From Flavobacteriaceae bacterium (GTDB lineage: Bacteria; Bacteroidota; Bacteroidia; Flavobacteriales; Flavobacteriaceae): 7,824 nucleotides of DNA. The notes under the pieces were generated by a model. That model had not been told where the DNA came from. It saw only the letters and a program-made list of their open reading frames with translations, and searched no databases. The position numbers and the translations under genes are program-made. The first letter of the stretch is position 1, and each line of letters begins with the position of its first letter. Positions 1 to 5,701 of this stretch are shown in pieces. Location: the NCBI GenBank assembly GCA_015488935.1, contig WFMU01000007.1, positions 1-7,824 of the forward strand, written 5' to 3'.

Positions 1-38
1 ATACTAAATTGCACGCCCTAATTAAATCCACAAAATGA
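1..38 (+). CDS. Possible 3' end of an upstream gene (partial)
   Basis: One forward frame is open from the window edge to a TGA at 36-38 and would encode a C-terminus ending KLHALIKSTK. Its stop overlaps the ATG at 35 of the next gene in an ATGA arrangement, common between co-transcribed genes. Only about 11 residues are visible, so no family can be named. A second frame also ends within the edge (TAA at 19-21, giving ILNCTP), so the choice of frame is an inference from the overlap and the more natural-looking residues. Confidence 0.3.
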   Translation, partial: TKLHALIKSTK

Positions 39-1411
39 GAAAGTACATTCTATATTTTTTAGTTATTGTATTGGTAACAATGAGCTCTTGTAAAGATGAA
101 AAAGTGATTGCTGCTTTTGGTTTTATGAATGAAAAATTAGAAGAATCTAATCAAGTGCTTACGGTTAGAAACGAAACACAACAGCAAGTGTTAGATGCAA
201 GTATTCTTAAAGACCCAGAAAAATACCAACCATTAAAAGATCGATCAGATAAAGTAAATAGAATTACTAGTGACTTTTACAACTATTTAGAAGATGTAAA
301 AGATAAAATTTATGAAGGTTATTTAGAAAAAGGAGAAAGTAGAGAGCAGTACGAGAAATTAGCAACTAGTGATTTTGTAGATAAAATGTTCTTTATTGGT
401 GATGAACCAACAGCAGAAGGACAAGAATTTGTAAATCGAATAAATCGTTTTAAAATAGATATTGCAAGTGCCTTAGGGCGAGGATTTGCATCTATTTCAT
501 CGCTAGTAAATGCTAGATTTAGAACACAAACAATTATTGGAAAAAAAGGAGAAAGTATTCCTTGGCTTAATTTAAAATTTAAAGGATTTCCTGCAATTAC
601 CTCTATTACAAATATTTCGCAAATGCAAACGGATATAAAATTAATTCAATCCGAATTATTGCTATCTATGATTAGTGGAGAATTTGAAAGAGAACTAGCA
701 ATGCGTAATTTTATAGGTATTGTACAATTAAATAAGAATGCCTATTTAGAAGGTGAAAGAGTAAGAGGTAAAATATTATTAGGAAGATACGATACTTCGG
801 TAACACCAGAAAATGCCTATGTAAATGGTATTAAAATAGATGAAAAGTTTCTTAGCGAAGGTGAAGTTAATTTAGAATTTATAGCAAATAGTATTGGAGA
901 GCACCCATTAACAGGAGTATTTACAGTAATGGAAGAAGGTGAGCCAGTACAAATTAGATTTAATAGTAGCTATTCTGTAATTAGAAAATACCGTTACGAT
1001 GGTAATAATCCAGAAGACCCAGCACCTGTAGTATCAGGTTCTCCAACTAGAAAACCAGTACCAGTACCAAAAGAACCAATTCCTGCCTTTGATGAAACCA
1101 AAGTAAAATTAGAAGGAACCATTAAAGATCAGTTTGGTTATTTAACTTTATCTAAACGTTCATTAAGTACCTATCCAATAGGAGCATTGCATTACGAAAC
1201 GAATAAAAAATACAAAGCCGTTAGTTTTTCTATAAAAATAGAAGGCGCATCGCCAGTTCATGTAAAAGGAAATAAATTAGATGCAAGAGCAAGAAAAGCA
1301 ATTCAGCGATTGCGTAAAGGGCAACGAATTAAAATTTTCGATATAAAAGTAGTATCTAGCTCTGGAGGAAGGTTAAATAATATAGAACCAATTGTTATTA
1401 AAATAAAATAA
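35..1411 (+). CDS. GldM-like lipoprotein (shortened paralogue of the T9SS/gliding motor protein GldM)
   Basis: The protein has 458 residues. Residues 1-18 form a lipoprotein signal peptide (basic start, hydrophobic 4-15, then MSS-C), so Cys19 would be lipidated. The rest resembles GldM, the inner-membrane shaft protein of the type IX secretion and gliding motor. AFGFMNEKLEESN (27-39), MFFIGDEPTAEG (118-129) and FKGFPAITS (182-190) match its first helical domain. LNKNAYLEGERVRGKILLGRYD (from 232) matches its second domain. After a Pro-rich linker (about 325-350), residues 355-458 match its C-terminal domain (SFSIKIEG, VKGNKLDARA). GldM is normally about 510-525 residues with one N-terminal transmembrane helix that couples to GldL. 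Here that helix is replaced by the signal peptide, and the domain between the second and last seems absent. No gldK, gldL or gldN is visible beside it. A motor role is therefore unlikely. Binding the GldK/GldN ring through the last domain is an inference. The family match is by recall. Confidence 0.82.
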   Translation: MRKYILYFLVIVLVTMSSCKDEKVIAAFGFMNEKLEESNQVLTVRNETQQQVLDASILKDPEKYQPLKDRSDKVNRITSDFYNYLEDVKDKIYEGYLEKGESREQYEKLATSDFVDKMFFIGDEPTAEGQEFVNRINRFKIDIASALGRGFASISSLVNARFRTQTIIGKKGESIPWLNLKFKGFPAITSITNISQMQTDIKLIQSELLLSMISGEFERELAMRNFIGIVQLNKNAYLEGERVRGKILLGRYDTSVTPENAYVNGIKIDEKFLSEGEVNLEFIANSIGEHPLTGVFTVMEEGEPVQIRFNSSYSVIRKYRYDGNNPEDPAPVVSGSPTRKPVPVPKEPIPAFDETKVKLEGTIKDQFGYLTLSKRSLSTYPIGALHYETNKKYKAVSFSIKIEGASPVHVKGNKLDARARKAIQRLRKGQRIKIFDIKVVSSSGGRLNNIEPIVIKIK

Positions 1412-1430
1412 ACTTCTATTTTATTGTTAG

Positions 1431-1467
1431 TTTGAGATAGTAATTTTAAAAAAATATTTCTATCAAA
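1431..1467 (+). other. Imperfect inverted repeat between the GldM-like gene and ygiQ
   Basis: TTTGA..TAG at 1431-1440 (with a two-base GA bulge) can pair with CTATCAAA at 1460-1467, giving eight base pairs around a 19-base A/T-rich loop. Four T's follow, then G. It could be a weak terminator for the GldM-like gene or a structure upstream of the ygiQ -7 box. The stem is short and AT-rich, so chance is a real possibility in DNA of this composition. Confidence 0.2.
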
Positions 1468-1485
1468 TTTTGCATATAATTTTAA

Positions 1486-1493
1486 TACTTTTG
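1486..1493 (+). promoter_or_regulatory. -7 promoter element of ygiQ
   Basis: TACTTTTG matches the Bacteroidetes -7 consensus TANNTTTG exactly. A TTG-type -33 partner at the usual 17-23 base spacing is not clear; the nearest TTG (1470-1472) is only 13 bases upstream. The box ends four bases before the ygiQ ATG, so transcription would begin at or next to the start codon. Confidence 0.55.
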
Positions 1494-1497
1494 CGAT

Positions 1498-3465
1498 ATG
1501 CAAAAAGAACTTAGACTTTCCAATTGGTTACCAACAACAAATAAAGAAGTAAAACTTAGAGGTTGGAGCGAGTTAGATGTTATCTTATTTAGCGGAGATG
1601 CTTATGTAGATCATCCATCTTTTGGACCTGCAGTAATAGGACGAATTTTACAAAGTTATGGTTTAAGAGTTGCTATTGTACCACAACCAAGTGTACATGA
1701 TAACCTTCAAGATTTTACCAAATTAGGAATACCAAAACTATTTTTTGCAGTAACAGCAGGAGTAATGGACTCGATGGTTAGTAATTATACAGCCAATAAA
1801 TGGAAACGAGAAAAAGATGCCTACACACCAAATGGCGATAAAGGATTTAGACCAGATTATGCTACAACAGTTTATTCTAAAATATTAAAAGAAAAATTTC
1901 CGAATATTCCTGTTGTTATTGGTGGTATTGAAGCTTCTTTACGAAGAGTAACACATTACGATTATTGGAGTGATAAACTAAAGCCAAATATTTTAACAGA
2001 CTCTAAAGCAGATTTATTGGTGTATGGTATGGGAGAACAACCACTTCGAGAAATTGTAAATCTTTTACAAAAAGGAGTACCTTTTTCATCACTTACCACT
2101 GTTAAGCAAACAGCTTATTTAAAAGATAAAGAAGTAAAATTACAAAAAAATAAAAATTGGAAAGATGTAGAAATAAATTCGCATGAGATTTGTTTACAAG
2201 ATAAAAAGAAATTTGCAGCAAATTTTAAAGTGATTGAGCAAGAATCCAATAAAATTTTTGGAAGTAGAATACTACAAGAAGTACAAGGTAAAACCTTGGT
2301 TATAAATCCACCATATCCAACAATGACCGAAAAGGAAATTGATGCCTCTTTTGATTTGCCATTTACTAGATTACCACATCCAAAATACAAAAAAAGAGGA
2401 CCAATACCTGCTTTTGAAATGATTAAATTCTCTATTAATATTCATAGAGGATGTTTTGGTGGTTGTAGTTTTTGTACCATATCTGCACATCAAGGAAAAT
2501 TTATTGCAAGTAGAAGTAAAGCGTCTATTTTAAGAGAAGTAGATAAAGTTGCAAATATGCACGATTTTAAAGGATACTTATCCGATATTGGAGGACCATC
2601 GGCAAACATGTACAAAATGAAAGGTAAAATACAAGCTATTTGCGATAAATGTGTTGCACCTTCTTGTATAAATCCAGTTATCTGTAGTAATTTAGATACA
2701 TCGCATAAGCCATTAACAGAAATTTACCAAGCAGTAGATAAGCATCCAAAAATTAAAAAATCCTTTATTGGAAGTGGAATTAGACACGATATGTTGGTGC
2801 CAGAATTTAATAAAAATGCCGACCCAAAAGAACTAGATGCCTATACCGAAGAGGTAATGGCCAAACATGTTTCAGGTAGATTAAAAGTAGCGCCAGAACA
2901 CACGTCAGATCCTGTTTTAAAACTAATGCGAAAACCATCATTTTCTTATTTTCATAAATTTAAAAAACGTTTTGATGAAATTAATAAAAGAAGAAAATTA
3001 AACTTACAACTAATTCCGTATTTTATATCTAGCCATCCTGCAAGTGAATTAGAAGATATGGCAAATTTAGCTGCAGAAACTAAAGACATGGGTTTTCAAC
3101 TAGAGCAAGTACAAGGTTTTACACCAACACCAATGACAGTTGCAACAGTAATCTATTACAGTGGATACCATCCATATACATTAAAAAAAGTAAATACACC
3201 ACGTACAAAAAAAGAAAGAGAAGACCAACATCGTTTTTTCTTTTGGTATAAAAAAGAAAATCAAAGTTGGATTAGAAGTACCTTATCGAAAGTAAAAAGA
3301 AGCGATTTATTAGAAAAATTATTACCAGAAAAAAATAAAAATAAAAAGGCAAAAGGCTTTAAAAGTGTATTACCAAAACAAAAAAGGCATCAAAAATTAA
3401 GTTTGCCATCAGAATTTCCTACCAATAAAAAATCATTGAGAAAAAAGAAAAAAAAACGAAGGTAA
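1498..3465 (+). CDS. ygiQ: YgiQ family radical SAM protein (UPF0313)
   Basis: A 655-residue protein with the layout of YgiQ. The N-terminal domain opens with LPTTNKEVKLRGW (11-23) and DVILFSGDAYVDHPSFGP (27-44) and contains IGGIEASLRR (141-150). The radical SAM core follows, with the 4Fe-4S motif C319-x3-C323-x2-C326 (RGCFGGCSFC). A second Cys group follows (C382, C385, C390, C396), the last three of which I recall as conserved in the family. Then come SGRLKVAPEHTSDPVL (459-474) and VQGFTPTPMTVATVIYYSG (538-556), typical of the C-terminal part. Residues from about 612 are a Lys/Arg-rich tail. It should be a cytosolic SAM-dependent radical enzyme; the family's reaction is, as far as I know, not established. 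The ATG at 1498 is favoured because the family's conserved N-terminus begins at once and the next in-frame ATG is about 90 codons away. It is convergent with the next gene, with a 23-base gap and no clear terminator. Confidence 0.93.
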   Translation: MQKELRLSNWLPTTNKEVKLRGWSELDVILFSGDAYVDHPSFGPAVIGRILQSYGLRVAIVPQPSVHDNLQDFTKLGIPKLFFAVTAGVMDSMVSNYTANKWKREKDAYTPNGDKGFRPDYATTVYSKILKEKFPNIPVVIGGIEASLRRVTHYDYWSDKLKPNILTDSKADLLVYGMGEQPLREIVNLLQKGVPFSSLTTVKQTAYLKDKEVKLQKNKNWKDVEINSHEICLQDKKKFAANFKVIEQESNKIFGSRILQEVQGKTLVINPPYPTMTEKEIDASFDLPFTRLPHPKYKKRGPIPAFEMIKFSINIHRGCFGGCSFCTISAHQGKFIASRSKASILREVDKVANMHDFKGYLSDIGGPSANMYKMKGKIQAICDKCVAPSCINPVICSNLDTSHKPLTEIYQAVDKHPKIKKSFIGSGIRHDMLVPEFNKNADPKELDAYTEEVMAKHVSGRLKVAPEHTSDPVLKLMRKPSFSYFHKFKKRFDEINKRRKLNLQLIPYFISSHPASELEDMANLAAETKDMGFQLEQVQGFTPTPMTVATVIYYSGYHPYTLKKVNTPRTKKEREDQHRFFFWYKKENQSWIRSTLSKVKRSDLLEKLLPEKNKNKKAKGFKSVLPKQKRHQKLSLPSEFPTNKKSLRKKKKKRR

Positions 3466-3488
3466 ATTAAATCTTAAGTCTGCTCAGG

Positions 3489-3974
3489 TTAATAGTAAAA
3501 ACTATCATCACCATCAAAAATATCAAAGTCATCATCTTCCTCATCTGAAGGCATAATTTCGAATTCTTTTTTTGGAGCTTCTTTAGGTAAATCGCCTAAA
3601 GAAAATAATAATAGTGGTACCGATTTGTCTTCCACTTCATGGAATTCAGAAACAAATTCTACAAAAAAGGTCCATAGATTTAAAAAATCATAAACGTATA
3701 ATAATTTGTTGTTTTGTTTGTTAAAAACAGCATCTAATTTGTAATCTTGCATTTGCGATAATCCGCCAACTTGCTCACTCATATTAAACAAAGGAATCTC
3801 TTCTCCTTGGTTCCATGCTTCATCAGTATGGTAAAACGAAGCCATTTCCGTACCGTTAAAACCAAAAGCATTTACAATGGTTTGGTGTAAATCTTCCAAA
3901 GTAAAATCACGCAAAAGAGCCACTTCTCTTATTACATCTTCTTTGGTATCTAAAATTATTCTAAATTTGTACAT
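3489..3974 (-). CDS. Plasmid pRiA4b ORF-3-like family protein with acidic tail
   Basis: A 161-residue protein. The N-terminus MYKFRIILDT, the stretch FTLEDLHQTIVNAFGFNGTEMASFY (24-48) and YVYDFLNLWTFFVEF (93-107) follow the pattern of the pRiA4b ORF-3 domain (also annotated as IS1096 TnpR-like). In that domain a beta strand is followed by a tl-x-dLH helix, an aFGw segment and a YDFGDxW motif. Here the last motif reads YDFLNLW, so its Gly-Asp is lost. Residues 141-158 are almost entirely Asp, Glu and Phe. There is no signal peptide or membrane segment, so it is probably cytosolic. The molecular role of the family is unknown. Despite the family name, nothing nearby suggests a plasmid or transposon. 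It is a single-gene unit, divergent from the menaquinone genes, with its own -7 box 23 bases before the ATG. Confidence 0.75.
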   Translation of the reverse strand: MYKFRIILDTKEDVIREVALLRDFTLEDLHQTIVNAFGFNGTEMASFYHTDEAWNQGEEIPLFNMSEQVGGLSQMQDYKLDAVFNKQNNKLLYVYDFLNLWTFFVEFVSEFHEVEDKSVPLLLFSLGDLPKEAPKKEFEIMPSDEEDDDFDIFDGDDSFYY

Positions 3975-3997
3975 CTGAATTTTTAATAAACTAGGTG

Positions 3998-4005
3998 CAA
4001 AATTA
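3998..4005 (-). promoter_or_regulatory. -7 promoter element of the pRiA4b-like gene
   Basis: Read on the minus strand this is TAATTTTG, an exact TANNTTTG match. It lies 23 bases before the ATG at 3974, leaving a leader of roughly 15-20 bases. No good -33 TTG is seen upstream on this strand. Confidence 0.45.
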
Positions 4006-4037
4006 AGATTAAATTTTAAAAGTAAAACTAAAAGTAG

Positions 4038-4045
4038 TACATTTG
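4038..4045 (+). promoter_or_regulatory. -7 promoter element of the thioesterase-menF unit
   Basis: TACATTTG matches TANNTTTG exactly and ends 18 bases before the ATG at 4064. It is divergent from the minus-strand box at 3998-4005, with 32 bases between them. This box also argues against a gene start at the TTG inside it (4043). The -33 region is A-rich without a clear TTG. Confidence 0.5.
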
Positions 4046-4063
4046 TGCCCCAATAATTACATT

Positions 4064-4483
4064 ATGCCAGAAAAGAGAATTCTTCATTTATTAAACATGT
4101 CATCAAAAGGAACTTTGATGGAAACACTTGGAATAGTTTATACCGAAGTTGGTGTGGATTATTTAGTTGCTACAATGCCAGTAACAGATAAGGTTTTGCA
4201 ACCAAATGGTTTGCTTCATGGAGGTGCTTCGGTAGCATTAGCAGAAACACTCGGAGGAGCAGCATCGCACTTGTTTATTGATAACGGTGAATTTGAAATT
4301 AGAGGAATTGAAATCACTGCAAATCACCTTAAAAGTAAACGCGAAGGAATTGTTAAGGCAACTGCTAAAATGATAAATCAAGGCAAAACATTGCATTTGT
4401 GGGAAATACGTATTGAAGATGAAGAAGGAGACCTAGTTTCCTTATGTAAATTAACCAATATTGTTTTACCAAATAAAAACTAA
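4064..4483 (+). CDS. Hotdog-fold acyl-CoA thioesterase, probably the DHNA-CoA thioesterase of menaquinone synthesis (MenI-like)
   Basis: A 139-residue PaaI/YdiI-type hotdog thioesterase, a normal length. The signature QPNGLLHGGASVALAETLGGAA runs from residue 47, with HGG at 52-54. E61 sits where YdiI/EntH-type enzymes carry their catalytic Glu. GIEITANHLKS (81-91) and LHLWEIRIEDEEGDLV (110-125) are further family blocks. The protein should be a cytosolic homotetramer-type enzyme. Family members hydrolyse several acyl-CoAs. The position two bases before menF points to 1,4-dihydroxy-2-naphthoyl-CoA, as for E. coli MenI, but this is inferred from context. ATG 4064 is preferred over the in-frame TTG at 4043, because that TTG lies inside the -7 box and homologues begin near MPEKR. 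Confidence 0.85.
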   Translation: MPEKRILHLLNMSSKGTLMETLGIVYTEVGVDYLVATMPVTDKVLQPNGLLHGGASVALAETLGGAASHLFIDNGEFEIRGIEITANHLKSKREGIVKATAKMINQGKTLHLWEIRIEDEEGDLVSLCKLTNIVLPNKN

Positions 4484-4485
4484 GT

Positions 4486-5616
4486 TTGGCAAACGAAATA
4501 GCAATACTTTATCTTAAGATAGCAGATGCATTTCGGCAAAAAAAACCTTTTGTAAGTTATCGAAAACCCAATACTACAGAAGTATCGTTGCTTATTCAAA
4601 AAGATGCTAACACTTATGTGCTAAATGATTTTTCTGAAAGCGGATTTGTATTCGCACCATTTGATTCTGATAAGAAAAGTATATTTTTTCCTTTACAAAA
4701 AAGTAGTTACGAAACATTTTTATATCAAAAAAATGAAACGGTAGAAAAACCAATTTTACAAGAAAATACAACAAATCAAAAAGAAACTCATATTGCTTTA
4801 GTAAAAAAAGGTATTGATTTTATTAAAAATAAAAATACGCCAAAAATAGTTTTATCGCGTAAAGAAACTATAGAATTAGCCAATTTTAATGTAATAAAAA
4901 CATTTAAAAATTTATTACAGCATTACAAAACGGCATTTACTTATATTTGGTATCATCCAAATGTAGGATTATGGCTTGGTGCAACACCAGAAACATTGCT
5001 TAAAACAATAAATAATGTATTTAAAACAATAGCTTTGGCAGGAACACAAGTTTACAAAAATACCTTAGATGTGCTTTGGGAAGAAAAAGAAAAACAAGAG
5101 CAGCAATTTGTAACCGATTATATTGTATCGCAATTAAACCAATTAGATATTCCTTGTAAAGTTTCATTACCATTTACAATAAAAGCCTCTAATATTGTGC
5201 ATTTGTGTACCGATATTACGGGAAGATTAAAGACGCTAAATGCATTACAATCTGTTGTTAAAGCATTGCATCCAACTCCAGCTGTTTGTGGTTTGCCTAA
5301 AGAGAAAGCAAAAAATTTTATTTTAAAGAATGAAGGTTACGACAGAGAATTTTATACAGGTTTCTTTGGAGAATTAAATTTTACTACAGACCAAAGACAA
5401 AGTAAAAATAACAAACGAAATATAGAGAATCACGCTTACAATTTTTTAAAAAAACAAAGCCATTTATTTGTAAATCTGCGATGTATGCAAGTACATAAAA
5501 ATAGTATTTCTCTTTATATTGGTGGCGGTATTACTAAAGATAGTAATGCCGAAAAAGAATATTTAGAAACCGTTGCAAAAGCAGCAGTAATGAAAAAGGT
5601 AATTTCTCTTTCGTAA
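4486..5616 (+). CDS. menF: Isochorismate synthase (menaquinone pathway)
   Basis: A 376-residue chorismate-binding enzyme converting chorismate to isochorismate, the first committed step of menaquinone synthesis. Visible blocks are PKIVLSR (119-125), whose K120 aligns with the catalytic Lys of EntC/MenF; LGATPETLL (164-172), whose E169 aligns with the general acid; and IALAGTQ (182-188). HPTPAVCG (262-269), YDREFYTGFFGELN (285-298) and IGGGITKDSNAEKEYLET (345-362) follow. A Lys/Asn-rich segment at about 301-326 separates the last two blocks. Start choice is forced: an in-frame TAA lies at 4474-4476, and the only start codon between it and the conserved region is TTG at 4486. No Shine-Dalgarno is visible, and the start is two bases after the thioesterase stop, so translational coupling is likely. 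An EntC-type siderophore role is possible by sequence alone, but the adjacent menD favours menaquinone. Confidence 0.92.
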   Translation: MANEIAILYLKIADAFRQKKPFVSYRKPNTTEVSLLIQKDANTYVLNDFSESGFVFAPFDSDKKSIFFPLQKSSYETFLYQKNETVEKPILQENTTNQKETHIALVKKGIDFIKNKNTPKIVLSRKETIELANFNVIKTFKNLLQHYKTAFTYIWYHPNVGLWLGATPETLLKTINNVFKTIALAGTQVYKNTLDVLWEEKEKQEQQFVTDYIVSQLNQLDIPCKVSLPFTIKASNIVHLCTDITGRLKTLNALQSVVKALHPTPAVCGLPKEKAKNFILKNEGYDREFYTGFFGELNFTTDQRQSKNNKRNIENHAYNFLKKQSHLFVNLRCMQVHKNSISLYIGGGITKDSNAEKEYLETVAKAAVMKKVISLS

Positions 5617-5641
5617 TAAGAATTTATTGCATTAGAATTTG

Positions 5642-5649
5642 TAAATTTG
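5642..5649 (+). promoter_or_regulatory. -7 promoter element upstream of menD
   Basis: TAAATTTG is an exact TANNTTTG match in the 81-base gap between menF and menD. It ends four bases before an ATG (5654) that opens a 15-codon ORF, and 48 bases before the menD ATG. The nearest upstream TTG (5627-5629) is only 12 bases away, shorter than the usual spacing, so the -33 half is uncertain. Confidence 0.45.
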
Positions 5650-5653
5650 TGGC

Positions 5654-5701
5654 ATGTATAAAACGAAATTCACCATACTGAATTCGCAATTCCAACGATG
5701 A
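5654..5701 (+). CDS. Candidate 15-codon upstream ORF overlapping the menD start
   Basis: ATG at 5654 opens a frame encoding MYKTKFTILNSQFQR and closes with TGA at 5699-5701, which overlaps the menD ATG (5698) in an ATGA arrangement. The -7 box lies four bases upstream, so the transcript may begin at this ATG. Ribosomes finishing the peptide would be placed on the menD start. The peptide shows no run of one amino acid typical of attenuator leaders. A perfect 5-bp inverted repeat (GAATT/AATTC with a CGC spacer, 5680-5692) lies just before the menD start. Whether it is translated cannot be told from sequence; an open frame of this length can arise by chance. Confidence 0.35.
   Translation: MYKTKFTILNSQFQR

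Noticed and set aside
35..1411. Core gldM of the gldKLMN operon
   Set aside because: It is shorter than GldM, has a lipoprotein signal in place of the transmembrane helix, and the next gene is ygiQ rather than gldN.
1303..1503. Minus-strand ORF of 66 codons
   Set aside because: It lies over the end of the GldM-like gene and the ygiQ promoter, with no recognisable protein features; an antisense shadow in AT-rich DNA.
2115..2390. Minus-strand ORF of 91 codons inside ygiQ
   Set aside because: Fully inside a well-supported conserved gene, with composition typical of an antisense frame.
3466..3505. Terminator between convergent ygiQ and the pRiA4b-like gene
   Set aside because: Only a 5-bp ATAGT/ACTAT stem with an AAAA loop (3492-3505) is present, it overlaps the coding end of the minus-strand gene, and it is too weak to call.
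3489..3974. Mobile element, suggested by the pRiA4b / IS1096 family name
   Set aside because: No transposase, terminal inverted repeats or target duplication nearby; base use matches the neighbours. The name is historical.
4043..4063. Upstream TTG start for the thioesterase, adding seven residues
   Set aside because: The TTG lies inside the TACATTTG promoter box, so it would not be on the transcript; ATG 4064 fits family N-termini.
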